From: HGM12713 sp045593725
Lineage (GTDB): Bacteria > Bacillota > Clostridia > Oscillospirales > CAG-272
Reading direction: 5' to 3'
DNA length: 15,038 bases
Assembly (NCBI GenBank): GCA_045593725.1
Contig: JAZNXE010000031.1
Span: forward strand, 1 to 15,038
The first letter of the stretch is position 1. Each line of letters starts with the position of its first letter. The position numbers and the translations under genes are program-made. Below are positions 1 through 8,541 of this stretch, in pieces. Under the pieces are notes generated by a model. That model was given only the letters and a program-made list of their open reading frames with translations, was not told where the DNA came from and searched no databases.

Positions 1-100
1 CATGGTGAAACCCGTTTACGGGTAGCAAGTATCCATTGCATGGCTGGCAGGCCAATAAAAGCGCACTTGTGCGCAGCCAGTAGTATTAGGGCTATGCCCG
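1..100 (+). other. Possible 3' part of a structured RNA or leader (family not recognised)
   Basis: The stretch contains consecutive inverted repeats. ACCCG 10-14 pairs with CGGGT 19-23. CTGGC 44-48 pairs with GCCAG 76-80 and encloses a perfect GCGCAC/GTGCGC hairpin (61-66 with 69-74). GGGC 89-92 pairs with GCCC 96-99. A terminator-like hairpin follows directly at 112-130. This density of GC-rich helices joined by A-rich linkers is typical of a folded RNA. I compared it from memory with RNase P, tmRNA, SRP RNA and the common riboswitches and found no convincing match. The strand is inferred from the terminator. A promoter for the next gene lies downstream of the terminator, so this RNA probably belongs to an upstream transcript. 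Confidence 0.4.
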
Positions 101-111
101 AAAATGAAATA

Positions 112-133
112 CCCCCCGTTATACGGGGGGATA
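112..133 (+). terminator. Hairpin terminator ending the transcript from upstream
   Basis: A perfect 8-bp stem, CCCCCCGT (112-119) with ACGGGGGG (123-130), has a 3-base loop and is followed by the moderately U-rich ATATTTATT. It separates the structured region at 1-100 from the promoter at 180-208. The imperfect U-tract makes it a weaker case than the other terminators in the window. Confidence 0.6.
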
Positions 134-179
134 TTTATTGAAAATTCTTAAAGATGGGCAAAAAATATCCCGAAATCAC

Positions 180-208
180 TTGCAATTTTTAGAAAAATGT
201 GAGATAAT
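180..208 (+). promoter_or_regulatory. Sigma-A type promoter for the seven-gene unit
   Basis: TTGCAA at 180-185 and GATAAT at 203-208 are separated by exactly 17 bases, each one mismatch from consensus. It lies 50 bases upstream of the first start codon, just after the terminator at 112-133. No other good promoter is visible in the short gaps up to 8542, so it plausibly drives the whole unit. Confidence 0.65.
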
Positions 209-257
209 ATGTGTGTATTTTTGTTTTTTATAATTATATTTTGAGGAGTTTTGATTT

Positions 258-1607
258 ATGGAACAGAAAAGAAGCAGCTTTACCGGTAAGATCGGCTTCG
301 TTTTGGCGGCGGCGGGATCTGCGGTAGGACTTGGCAATATATGGCGTTTTCCCTATCTTGCCGCAAAATACGGCGGAGGAATATTTTTACTTGTTTACAT
401 CCTCCTTTCGGTGACCTTTGGATTCTCGCTGATGGTAGCGGAGATAGCCATAGGAAGAAAAACGGGACTTAGCGCAATCGGCGCTTATGAAAAGCTTAAC
501 AAGAAATACGCCTTTGTGGGATATCTGGGCGCAATTATTCCCGCGCTTATCCTGCCTTACTATTCGGTTATTGGCGGATGGGTCACAAAGTATCTTGCAC
601 TCTATGCCACGGGCAGCGGTTCGGCGGCAGCATCCCCCGATTATTTCGGCGGCTTTATGTCCTCTACATGGGAGCCGATAGGCTGGTTTCTCCTCTTTAT
701 CGGCGCTACCGCCCTTATAGTGCTTTTCGGCGTTGAGAAGGGTGTAGAGAAGGTAAGCAAGATAATGATGCCCGTGCTGGTGGTGCTTTCCATATCCATT
801 GCGGTGTACGTATGCTGTATGCCCGGAGCGGGTGCGGGACTTGCATATTACCTTATCCCCAATTTTGAGAATTTCTCTATAATGACAGTAGTGGCGGCAA
901 TGGGACAGCTATTCTATTCCATGTCCCTTGCTATGGGTATAATGATAACCTACGGCTCGTATATGAAAAAAGAAGTGAGCATTGAGTCCTCGGTGCATCA
1001 GATAGAGATATTCGACACGGGTATAGCCTTCCTTGCGGGACTTATGGTGATCCCCGCGGTGTTCGCATCTACGGGCGCAGCCCCCGAGGCTCCCGGAGCG
1101 GGACTTATGTTTCAGGTGCTTCCCACAGTATTTGAGAATATGTGGGGAGGACATATCATAGGTGCTATATTCTTCCTTTTGGTTCTGTTGGCGGCTCTTA
1201 CCTCCTCTATTTCCCTTATGGAAACGGTGGTATCCATACTTCAGGATAAGCTCAGATGGAACAGACGTCTGACCTGTCTTGTAGTCTTCGCGGCGTGTCT
1301 GATTCTGGGACTGCCATCAACCCTTGGCTACGGAGTATGGGCAAACGTGAAGGTAATAGGAATGCAGTTCCTTGACCTCTTTGACTTTATAAGCAACAGT
1401 GTTCTTATGCCTATGGCCGCGTTCTTTACCGCTATACTTGTGGGATACGTGATAAAGCCTCAGTCGGTTATAGACGAGGTAGAGCTTTCGGGTAAGTTCA
1501 GATTTAAGAAGCTCTTTGTGGTGATGATAAAGTACGTTGCCCCCGTATGTATGATAATCATTCTGCTGTCCTCTGTTCTCAGCGCATTTAACGTTATAAA
1601 AATCTAA
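258..1607 (+). CDS. Neurotransmitter:sodium symporter (NSS) family amino-acid transporter
   Basis: This is an integral membrane Na+-coupled symporter of 449 aa, the usual length of the compact bacterial NSS proteins with about 11 membrane segments. The family signature GSAVGLGNIWRFPY sits at residues 20-33. It includes Asn27 and Arg30, which match the Na+-site Asn and gate Arg in the unwound first helix of LeuT-type transporters. The rest is a run of long hydrophobic segments with short loops, ending in a short basic cytoplasmic region and a final helix. GAGGAG (243-248) lies 9 bases before the ATG. Characterised compact relatives carry aromatic or hydrophobic amino acids (Tyt1 for tyrosine, MhsT for tryptophan and other hydrophobic residues). 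Together with the downstream ior/paaK genes this suggests aromatic amino-acid transport, which is inference. Family assignment is firm; substrate is not. Confidence 0.93.
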   Translation: MEQKRSSFTGKIGFVLAAAGSAVGLGNIWRFPYLAAKYGGGIFLLVYILLSVTFGFSLMVAEIAIGRKTGLSAIGAYEKLNKKYAFVGYLGAIIPALILPYYSVIGGWVTKYLALYATGSGSAAASPDYFGGFMSSTWEPIGWFLLFIGATALIVLFGVEKGVEKVSKIMMPVLVVLSISIAVYVCCMPGAGAGLAYYLIPNFENFSIMTVVAAMGQLFYSMSLAMGIMITYGSYMKKEVSIESSVHQIEIFDTGIAFLAGLMVIPAVFASTGAAPEAPGAGLMFQVLPTVFENMWGGHIIGAIFFLLVLLAALTSSISLMETVVSILQDKLRWNRRLTCLVVFAACLILGLPSTLGYGVWANVKVIGMQFLDLFDFISNSVLMPMAAFFTAILVGYVIKPQSVIDEVELSGKFRFKKLFVVMIKYVAPVCMIIILLSSVLSAFNVIKI

Positions 1608-1628
1608 AGGAAAAAGAAGGACCTAATT

Positions 1629-3272
1629 ATGCCGATTACAGATTTTTTAGAGCGAAACGCTAAAATATATCCCAATGACGTGGCTCTGGTGGAGATAAAT
1701 CCCGAGAAGCAGCCCGAAAAAAACACCACCTGGCGTGAATATAATCTTATAGAAACCGCCTCCGAGTCGGATAAATACCGCAGAGAGCTTACCTGGAAGG
1801 AGTTTGACGTAAAGGCAAACCGCTTTGCCAATCTGCTCTTTACCCGCGGCATCAAGAGGGGGGACAAGGTTGCTATCCTTATGATGAACTGCCTTGAATG
1901 GCTTCCCATATACTTCGGTATTCTTAAAACGGGCGCTCTTGTTGTGCCTATGAATTACCGCTATTCCTCGGACGAGATAAAGTACTGTCTTGACCTTGCG
2001 GACGTGCGTATGCTGGTTTTCGGCCCCGAATTTATCGAGCGCATAAACAACATACAGGACGATATGGGCGGAGTTGACAATCTTTTCTTCGTGGGCGATA
2101 AAAAGGACACCCCTGACTACGCGGATAACTATGCGGAAATGACCTACTATTGCTCTACCACTGTTCCTCCAGTGGAGATAAAGGACAGCGACGACGGAGC
2201 TATATACTTTTCCTCGGGAACGACAGGCTTCCCCAAAGCGATACTCCACCGCCACGCGGCGCTGGTTGCCTCCTGCTATACCGAGCAGAAGCACCACAGC
2301 CAGACTAAGGAGGACGTGTTCCTTTGTATTCCGCCCCTCTATCATACGGGCGCGAAGATGCACTGGTTCGGCTCGCTGCTCAGCGGCGGAAAGTCGGTTC
2401 TTCTGCGCGGCGTAAAGCCTGAGTGGGTGCTCCAGACGGCATCTGACGAAAAGGCTACTATCGTGTGGCTTCTCGTTCCGTGGGTTCAGGATATACTTGA
2501 CTCTATTGACAGAGGCGACCTTAAGCTGGAGGATTATACTCTTGCTCAGTGGCGTCTGATGCACGTGGGCGCGCAGCCCGTGCCCCCCTCTCTTATCAAG
2601 CGTTGGAAGACTATGTTCCCCGACCACGATTACGATACTAACTACGGACTTTCCGAGTCCATAGGTCCCGGATGCGTACATCTGGGTGTGGAGAATATAC
2701 ATAAGGTAGGCGCTATCGGAAAGGCGGGATATCTGTGGGAAACCAGGATAGTTGACGAAAAGGGTAACCCCGTAGAGCGCGGCGAGGTCGGCGAGCTTGC
2801 GGTCAAGGGCGCGGGGGTTATGAAGTGCTACTACAAAAACCCCGAGGCTACCGCCGAGATACTTAAGGGCGAATGGCTTCTCACGGGAGATATGGCAAAG
2901 GAGGACGAGGACGGCTTTATCTACCTCGTTGACCGAAAGAAGGACGTTATCATCAGCGGCGGTGAAAATCTCTACCCCGTTCAGATAGAGGACCACCTCA
3001 GAGCCTACGGCAAGATAAAGGATGTTGCCGTAATAGGACTTCCCGACAAACGTCTTGGAGAGATAGCGGCTGCTATTATAGAGATAAAGGAGGGAATGGA
3101 GTGTACTGCCGAGGAGATAGACGAATTTTGCCTGTCGCTCCCCAAGTACAAGCGTCCCAGAAGAATAATCTTCGCAAAGGTACCCCGTAATCCTACGGGT
3201 AAGATAGAAAAGCCCAAGCTCCGCGAAAAATACTGCGGAGGAAGTCTGGTTGAAGCCCAGATAACGGGCTGA
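1629..3272 (+). CDS. AMP-forming acyl-CoA synthetase (class I adenylate-forming enzyme)
   Basis: This is a 547-aa member of the ANL superfamily, which activates a carboxylic acid with ATP to an acyl-adenylate and transfers it to CoA. Visible core motifs in order are the phosphate-binding loop SSGTTGFPK (195-203), YGLSE ending at Glu343, TGD (419-421) followed by the hinge-region DRKKDVIISGGENLYP block, and the C-terminal NPTGK with the likely catalytic Lys525. Those parts are complete. The N-terminus has about 30 extra residues (roughly 21-50, charged and polar) inserted before the usual LTWKEFDVKANRFANLL block. The start follows AGAAGGA at a normal distance, 21 bases after the symporter. The acid substrate cannot be told from sequence. 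Its neighbours suggest an aromatic acid or a short/medium chain acid produced from amino acids. It is not closely similar to the second ligase at 7218. Confidence 0.88.
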   Translation: MPITDFLERNAKIYPNDVALVEINPEKQPEKNTTWREYNLIETASESDKYRRELTWKEFDVKANRFANLLFTRGIKRGDKVAILMMNCLEWLPIYFGILKTGALVVPMNYRYSSDEIKYCLDLADVRMLVFGPEFIERINNIQDDMGGVDNLFFVGDKKDTPDYADNYAEMTYYCSTTVPPVEIKDSDDGAIYFSSGTTGFPKAILHRHAALVASCYTEQKHHSQTKEDVFLCIPPLYHTGAKMHWFGSLLSGGKSVLLRGVKPEWVLQTASDEKATIVWLLVPWVQDILDSIDRGDLKLEDYTLAQWRLMHVGAQPVPPSLIKRWKTMFPDHDYDTNYGLSESIGPGCVHLGVENIHKVGAIGKAGYLWETRIVDEKGNPVERGEVGELAVKGAGVMKCYYKNPEATAEILKGEWLLTGDMAKEDEDGFIYLVDRKKDVIISGGENLYPVQIEDHLRAYGKIKDVAVIGLPDKRLGEIAAAIIEIKEGMECTAEEIDEFCLSLPKYKRPRRIIFAKVPRNPTGKIEKPKLREKYCGGSLVEAQITG

Positions 3273-3292
3273 CAGACAGGAGAAACTTTAAA

Positions 3293-4855
3293 ATGACGGC
3301 TCAAATTTTTACTGCTGTGCTGGTGGTATGCTTTTTTGCCTTGATGATAGGCGTAGGACTGTATTGCAGAAAGGGCGCCAAGAACGTTGACGGCTTTGTG
3401 CTGGGAGGACGCGCGGTAGGACCTTGGCTTACTGCATTTGCCTTTGGAACGTCGTACTTTTCGGCGGTAATATTCGTAGGCTACGCGGGACAGTTCGGCT
3501 GGAACTTCGGGGTTGCTTCCACCTGGATAGGACTTGGAAACGCCTTTATCGGCTCGCTTCTGGCGTGGAATATCCTTGGCAGACGCACCCGCGTTATGAC
3601 ACAGCATCTTAATTCAAAGACTATGCCCGACTTCTTCGAGAAGCGATTTGACTCAAGGAAGCTCAAGGTAGTGGCATCTGCCATAGTCTTCGTATTTCTT
3701 ATACCCTATACGGCGTCACTCTACAACGGACTTTCGAGTCTGTTCAATATAGCCTTTGAGATACCCTATTGGATATGCATACTGGCAATGGCTCTGCTTA
3801 CGGGCATTTACGTGGTGTTCGGCGGTTATATGGCAACGGCAATAAACGATTTTATTCAGGGTATTATAATGCTTGGCGGTATCGTTGCGGTTGTCGCCGC
3901 GGCGCTTAATTACAACGGAGGCTTTATGGCGTCTTTGGAGATGCTTGCCACCTCAGAGGGCGGCGGATGGGAATATACCGCTATGTTCGGTCCCGACCCC
4001 ATTTCCTTACTTGTTGTGGTGCTGTTGACTTCGCTTGGTACTTGGGGACTTCCTCAGATGATAGGAAAATTTTACTCCATATCCAACGAAGCGGCAATAC
4101 GCAAGGGAACGCTTATATCCACCGTGTTCGCTATAATCGTAGCGGGAGGCTGCTATTTCCTTGGCGGCTTCGGACGTTTATTTATGACAGGGGCTGAGGT
4201 GAGCGCCAAGGGCTACGACGCTATAATTCCCGCTATGCTCTCAAATCTCTCGCCCTACATAATAGGAATAGTAATAGTGCTTGTGCTTTCGGCATCTATG
4301 TCAACTCTTTCCTCGCTGGTTCTCACCTCAGCGTCAACCCTCGCTCTTGACGTTATAGTTCCCGCGTCAAGGAAGGAGATGAGCGAGAGAAAGAAGATTT
4401 TCATTCTCAGAGTTCTTATAGTGTTCTTTATACTTCTTTCGGCGACCATAGCCATACTTAAGGATACTGTGTGGAGCGACTTCGTGTTTATAGCTCAGAT
4501 GATGGGTATATCCTGGGGCGCTCTTGCGGGAGCATTCCTCGCCCCCTTCCTTTACGGACTTTATTGGAAAAAGGTCACACGCCCCGCTGTATGGTGCTCC
4601 TTTGCCTTCGGCGTAGGGCTTATGACAGTACAGCTCGTGCTCTCGCTTAGCGGCGTGACACTCGGCGGAGTTCTGGGCTTCGTATTTAAAAACTCTCTCT
4701 ATGCGGGAGTGTGCGCGATGCTGGGAGGACTTATAATAGTGCCCTCGGTCAGCTTGCTTACGCAGAAGAGAAAGCCACAAAATACAGACGAAATATTCAA
4801 GTGCTACGATACGGTAATAAGCGTACCCGCAAGTAGCTCACTTGAAGAAAAATAA
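3293..4855 (+). CDS. Sodium:solute symporter (SSS) family transporter
   Basis: This 520-aa membrane protein has about 13 hydrophobic segments, typical of the SSS family (PutP, PanF, ActP relatives). The N-terminal half has the family-like block GGRAVGPWLTAFAFGTSYFS, and a Ser/Thr-rich helix at residues 335-348 (ASMSTLSSLVLTSAS) corresponds to the region that forms the Na2 site in PutP-type proteins. The C-terminus is a short hydrophilic tail. AGGAGA (3278-3283) lies 9 bases before the ATG, and the gap from the ligase gene is 20 bases. Known substrates of the family include proline, pantothenate, acetate and, in Pseudomonas, phenylacetate. Its position between two CoA ligases makes a carboxylate, possibly an arylacetate, the most attractive guess. 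This guess is inference, and proline or another amino acid remains possible. Confidence 0.9.
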   Translation: MTAQIFTAVLVVCFFALMIGVGLYCRKGAKNVDGFVLGGRAVGPWLTAFAFGTSYFSAVIFVGYAGQFGWNFGVASTWIGLGNAFIGSLLAWNILGRRTRVMTQHLNSKTMPDFFEKRFDSRKLKVVASAIVFVFLIPYTASLYNGLSSLFNIAFEIPYWICILAMALLTGIYVVFGGYMATAINDFIQGIIMLGGIVAVVAAALNYNGGFMASLEMLATSEGGGWEYTAMFGPDPISLLVVVLLTSLGTWGLPQMIGKFYSISNEAAIRKGTLISTVFAIIVAGGCYFLGGFGRLFMTGAEVSAKGYDAIIPAMLSNLSPYIIGIVIVLVLSASMSTLSSLVLTSASTLALDVIVPASRKEMSERKKIFILRVLIVFFILLSATIAILKDTVWSDFVFIAQMMGISWGALAGAFLAPFLYGLYWKKVTRPAVWCSFAFGVGLMTVQLVLSLSGVTLGGVLGFVFKNSLYAGVCAMLGGLIIVPSVSLLTQKRKPQNTDEIFKCYDTVISVPASSSLEEK

Positions 4856-4880
4856 ATTACCAAAGGCGGTTTGAAATATT

Positions 4881-6620
4881 ATGAAAAAGCTTATGTTAGG
4901 AAATGAGGCGGTAGCCCGCGGAATGCTTGAGGCAGGCTGTGGCGTGGTATCCAGCTATCCCGGCACTCCCTCAACAGAAATAACCGAATACGCGGCGAAA
5001 TACGATGAGATATACTGCGAATGGGCGCCCAATGAGAAGGTAGCCTGCGAGGTAGCCTTCGGAGCGTCCTTGGCAGGTGTCAGAAGCGCTTGCTGTATGA
5101 AGCACGTGGGTCTTAACGTCGCTGCTGACCCACTGTTTACAATGTCTTACACGGGTGTGAACGGCGGACTTGTTGTCTGTGTTGCCGATGACCCCGGTAT
5201 GCACTCCTCTCAGAACGAGCAGGACTCCAGACACTACGCAAAGGCGTCTAAGATACCGATGCTTGAGCCTGCCGACTCGGTGGAGGCAAAGGAATTTACA
5301 AGGCTCGCCTTCGAGCTTTCCGAGGAGTACGATACCCCCGTTCTTCTCCGTATGTGCACCAGAATTGCTCATTCTCAGTGCGCGGTTGAGCTTTGTGAGC
5401 CTGCGGTAATTGAGAAAAAAGAATACGTTAAAAATCCTCAGAAATACATAATGGCACCTGCAAACGCCATAAAGAAGCATCCCGTAGTGGAGGCGAGAAC
5501 CGCTGCGCTAACCGCTCTTGCTGAGAAGACAGAGCTGAACAGAGTTGAATTGGCAGAGGATAAGAGCCTTGGTATTATTACCTCGGGTACCTGCTATCAG
5601 TATGTCAAAGAGGTCTTTGGCGACAGCGTTTCGGTACTCAAGCTGGGACTCGTTTACCCCCTCCCCGAAAAGCTTATACTCGACTTTGCCGCTCGGTTTG
5701 ACAGAGTAGTGGTAATAGAGGAGCTTGACCCTGTTATTGAAAATCACTGCAGAGCAATGGGACTTGAGGTTGACGGCAAAAATATATTCCCCATCTGCGG
5801 GGAGTTCTCTCAAAGTCTTATAGCTAAAGCTATGGGCGAGGAAGCTAAGGAGTTTACGGCTTCCGAGGACATAATTCCCGTACGTCCCCCTGTTATGTGC
5901 GCGGGCTGTCCCCACAGAGGTCTGTTCTACGTGCTTTCAAAGAAGAAAATAACCGTTCTTGGAGATATCGGCTGTTATACCCTCGGCTCGGCAGCGCCCC
6001 TTAACGCTATCGACTCGGTGCTCTGTATGGGAGCTTCGGTATCGGGAGTTCACGGCTTTAATAAGGCATCGGGCAAGGACGCCCAAGGAAAGACTGTTGC
6101 GGTTATCGGCGACTCTACCTTTATGCATTCGGGTATAACGGGACTTGCCAATATCGCTTACAACGGAACGAACTCAACGGTTATTATCGTTGATAACTCC
6201 ATCACGGGTATGACGGGACATCAGCAGAACCCCACCACGGGATATAATATCAAGGGTGACCCCGCTACTAAAATTGACCTTGAGGCTCTATGCAGAGCTT
6301 TGGGTATCAACCGTGTGCGCGTTGTGGACCCCTACGACCTTAAGGCTACCGAGCAGGTGGTTATGGAGGAGCTTGCGGCTGACGAGCCTTCGGTAATAAT
6401 CTCCCGCAGACCCTGCGCGCTGCTTAAGTACGTGAAGGCAAAGCCCGCTCTCAAGGTTGACGCAGACAAGTGCCGAGCTTGCAATGCTTGTATGAGGATA
6501 GGCTGTCCCGCTATAACCAAGAAGGACAAGAAGGCGTTCATTGACGCAACTCTTTGCGTAGGCTGCGGAGTATGTGAGCAGCTTTGCGCCTTTGACGCTA
6601 TCGGAGGTGAGGAGAAATGA
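4881..6620 (+). CDS. iorA: Indolepyruvate:ferredoxin oxidoreductase, alpha subunit
   Basis: The large catalytic subunit (579 aa) of the TPP enzyme that interconverts indolepyruvate or other arylpyruvates plus CoA with arylacetyl-CoA, CO2 and reduced ferredoxin, in the cytoplasm. The N-terminus has the IorA block GNEAVARGMLEAG followed by SSYPGTPSTE (pyrimidine-binding half). The conserved CAGCPHRG block precedes the diphosphate half, whose Mg-TPP motif is GDS (410-412) through DN (438-439). The C-terminus is an 8Fe ferredoxin domain with Cys531, 534, 537, 542 and Cys559, 562, 565, 569, enough for two [4Fe-4S] clusters. Length and domain order match the family. The ribosome site AAAGGCGG (4862-4869) is weaker than those of its neighbours. 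The stop codon overlaps the iorB start, consistent with 1:1 translation of the two subunits. Confidence 0.95.
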   Translation: MKKLMLGNEAVARGMLEAGCGVVSSYPGTPSTEITEYAAKYDEIYCEWAPNEKVACEVAFGASLAGVRSACCMKHVGLNVAADPLFTMSYTGVNGGLVVCVADDPGMHSSQNEQDSRHYAKASKIPMLEPADSVEAKEFTRLAFELSEEYDTPVLLRMCTRIAHSQCAVELCEPAVIEKKEYVKNPQKYIMAPANAIKKHPVVEARTAALTALAEKTELNRVELAEDKSLGIITSGTCYQYVKEVFGDSVSVLKLGLVYPLPEKLILDFAARFDRVVVIEELDPVIENHCRAMGLEVDGKNIFPICGEFSQSLIAKAMGEEAKEFTASEDIIPVRPPVMCAGCPHRGLFYVLSKKKITVLGDIGCYTLGSAAPLNAIDSVLCMGASVSGVHGFNKASGKDAQGKTVAVIGDSTFMHSGITGLANIAYNGTNSTVIIVDNSITGMTGHQQNPTTGYNIKGDPATKIDLEALCRALGINRVRVVDPYDLKATEQVVMEELAADEPSVIISRRPCALLKYVKAKPALKVDADKCRACNACMRIGCPAITKKDKKAFIDATLCVGCGVCEQLCAFDAIGGEEK

Positions 6621-7186
6621 AGACCACGAATATAATGATAGTAGGAGTAGGCGGTCAAGGCTCACTGCTTGCAAGTAAGCTGTTGGGCAGACTTCTCCTC
6701 AATGAGGGCTACGACGTAAAGGTGTCCGAGGTCCACGGAATGAGCCAGAGAGGCGGAAGCGTGGTTACCTACGTGCGCTACGGAGAAAAGGTATATTCTC
6801 CCATAATCGATAAGGGAGAGGCGGATTTTATAGTTTCCTTTGAAAAGCTTGAGGCGGCAAGATATGCGGCATTCCTTAAGAAGGGCGGAAAAATCATAGT
6901 AAACACCCAAGAGGTTGACCCTATGCCTGTTATCACGGGAGCGGCGGAGTACCCCCACGGAGCGCTGGAAAATCTTAGTGCGAAAGGTGTTGATATAGAC
7001 GCCATAGACGCTCTGGCTCCCGCCCTTGAGGCAGGCTCGTCTAAGGCGGTAAATATCGTCCTTATGGGTAGGCTTTCAAAGAATCTTCCCATAGAGAAGG
7101 AAAAATGGATAGAGGCACTTAAGCAGACGGTAGCGCCTAAATTCGTGGAAATGAACGTCAAGGCGTTTGAGCTTGGAAGAAAGTAA
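6617..7186 (+). CDS. iorB: Indolepyruvate:ferredoxin oxidoreductase, beta subunit
   Basis: The small subunit (189 aa) pairs with IorA; it belongs to the gamma-type pyruvate/ketoisovalerate oxidoreductase domain family. The nucleotide-binding-like glycine motif GVGGQG is at residues 10-15, followed by the characteristic SEVHGMSQRGGSVVTYVRYG block at about 38-57. Both are diagnostic. The start codon lies in an ATGA overlap with the iorA stop, and GGAGGTGAGGAG just upstream serves as ribosome site. Length is normal for the family. Substrate range (indolepyruvate, phenylpyruvate, 4-hydroxyphenylpyruvate) is known for characterised enzymes and is assumed here. Confidence 0.94.
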   Translation: MKTTNIMIVGVGGQGSLLASKLLGRLLLNEGYDVKVSEVHGMSQRGGSVVTYVRYGEKVYSPIIDKGEADFIVSFEKLEAARYAAFLKKGGKIIVNTQEVDPMPVITGAAEYPHGALENLSAKGVDIDAIDALAPALEAGSSKAVNIVLMGRLSKNLPIEKEKWIEALKQTVAPKFVEMNVKAFELGRK

Positions 7187-7217
7187 TCCTAACAAAGAGA
7201 GAAGGCGAACAAATTTT

Positions 7218-8531
7218 ATGGAGAAAAGAAAGTATTATCAGCCCGAAATCGAAACAATGCCCCGCGAGGAGCTGAAGAAGCTTCAGTCCGAAAAGCTGGT
7301 AAAGCAGGTAAAGCACGTTTACGATAATGTAGCCTACTATCGCGAGAAGATGGATAAAATGGGTGTAAGGCCTGAGGATATCCACGGCATAGAGGACCTT
7401 CATAAGCTTCCCTTTATAGAAAAGAGCGACCTGCGCGACACATACCCCGACGGTATGCTTGCAGTACCCCGTGAGGAGGTAGTAAGAATACACTCCACCT
7501 CGGGAACTACGGGCAGGCGGGTAATCGCGTACTACACCCAGCGCGATATAGACCTCTGGGAGGACTGCTGCGCCAGAGCGATCGTTGCCGTGGGCGCAGA
7601 TAAAGAGGACATAATTCAGGTAAGCTACGGCTACGGACTTTTCACGGGAGGTATGGGACTTCACGGCGGAGCACATAAGGTTGGCTGTATGACACTGCCT
7701 ATGTCCTCGGGTAACACCGAGCGTCAGATACAGTTTATGACCGACCTGGGCGCAACTGTCCTTTGCTGTACCCCTTCTTATGCGGCGTACCTTGGAGAGT
7801 CCTTGAAGGAAATGGGCTATACTCCCGATACCATACCCCTTAAGGCGGGTATCTTTGGAGCTGAGCCGTGGACCGCTTCTATGAGAAGGAGCATAGAGGA
7901 AACCCTTGGTATTAAGGCATACGATATCTACGGACTTACCGAGATATCGGGTCCCGGCGTGTCCTTCGAGTGCGCGGAGCAGGGAGGAATGCACGTAAAC
8001 GAGGACCACTTCATAGCCGAGATAATCAATCCCGAAACAGGAGAGCCTCTGCCCTACGGAGAAAAGGGAGAGCTTGTATTTACCTGCCTTGATAAGGAGG
8101 CGTTCCCTATGCTGCGTTACCGCACCAGAGATATCTGCGTCCTCAACGCGGAGCCTTGTCCTTGCGGAAGAACCCATATAAGAATGTCAAAGCCTATGGG
8201 CAGAAGCGACGATATGATGATAATCCGCGGGGTAAACGTATTCCCCTCACAGATTGAAACCGTGCTGCTGGGCGAAGGCTTCTCGCCTAACTATCAGATA
8301 AAGCTGGGCAGAGTCAACAATAACGATACCTTCGACGTTTACGTAGAGCTTCCCGCGGAGCAGTTTGACGATTCGGTTAAGACTATCGCCGAAAAGGAAA
8401 GAACGCTGAAGGACGCAATGCGCAATATGCTGGGAATAGGTCCGTCGGTTCATCTGGTGCCCCCCAAGACCATCGCGCGAAGCGAGGGCAAGGCGGTGCG
8501 TATAATAGATGAAAGAAAGCTTCACGATTAA
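7218..8531 (+). CDS. paaK: Phenylacetate-CoA ligase family enzyme
   Basis: This 437-aa enzyme belongs to the PaaK branch of the adenylate-forming ligases, which makes arylacetyl-CoA from an arylacetate, ATP and CoA. The opening block YYQPEIETMPREELKKLQ is typical of PaaK. The ATP loop STSGTTGR includes Ser95-Gly99; YGLTE is at 238-242; the paired-cysteine CPCGRTH motif and the GRSDDMMIIRGVNVFP block mark the C-terminal domain; Lys425 in EGKAVRI is the likely adenylation lysine. I chose 7218 over an in-frame ATG at 7167. The upstream one lies inside iorB, and the PaaK-like sequence begins only at 7218, preceded by AGAGAGAAGG. Direct linkage to iorAB means its CoA-ester product is the same compound IOR makes or uses. 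The substrate may be phenylacetate, 4-hydroxyphenylacetate or indoleacetate. Confidence 0.92.
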   Translation: MEKRKYYQPEIETMPREELKKLQSEKLVKQVKHVYDNVAYYREKMDKMGVRPEDIHGIEDLHKLPFIEKSDLRDTYPDGMLAVPREEVVRIHSTSGTTGRRVIAYYTQRDIDLWEDCCARAIVAVGADKEDIIQVSYGYGLFTGGMGLHGGAHKVGCMTLPMSSGNTERQIQFMTDLGATVLCCTPSYAAYLGESLKEMGYTPDTIPLKAGIFGAEPWTASMRRSIEETLGIKAYDIYGLTEISGPGVSFECAEQGGMHVNEDHFIAEIINPETGEPLPYGEKGELVFTCLDKEAFPMLRYRTRDICVLNAEPCPCGRTHIRMSKPMGRSDDMMIIRGVNVFPSQIETVLLGEGFSPNYQIKLGRVNNNDTFDVYVELPAEQFDDSVKTIAEKERTLKDAMRNMLGIGPSVHLVPPKTIARSEGKAVRIIDERKLHD

Positions 8532-8541
8532 GGAGGAGAAA

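Noticed and set aside
1..141. Open plus-strand frame running from the window edge to a TGA near 141
   Set aside because: It runs straight through the hairpins and the terminator stem, so the sequence is better explained as RNA structure. It is open over fewer than 50 codons and resembles no protein I know.
1647..2996. 449-aa open frame antisense to the acyl-CoA ligase
   Set aside because: The plus-strand frame has all ligase motifs. The antisense product shows no domain or plausible protein composition, and the frame is open because of the codon bias of the real gene.
7158..8177. 339-aa open frame antisense to paaK
   Set aside because: Fully covered by a well-supported PaaK gene. No ribosome site or recognisable motif on the minus strand.
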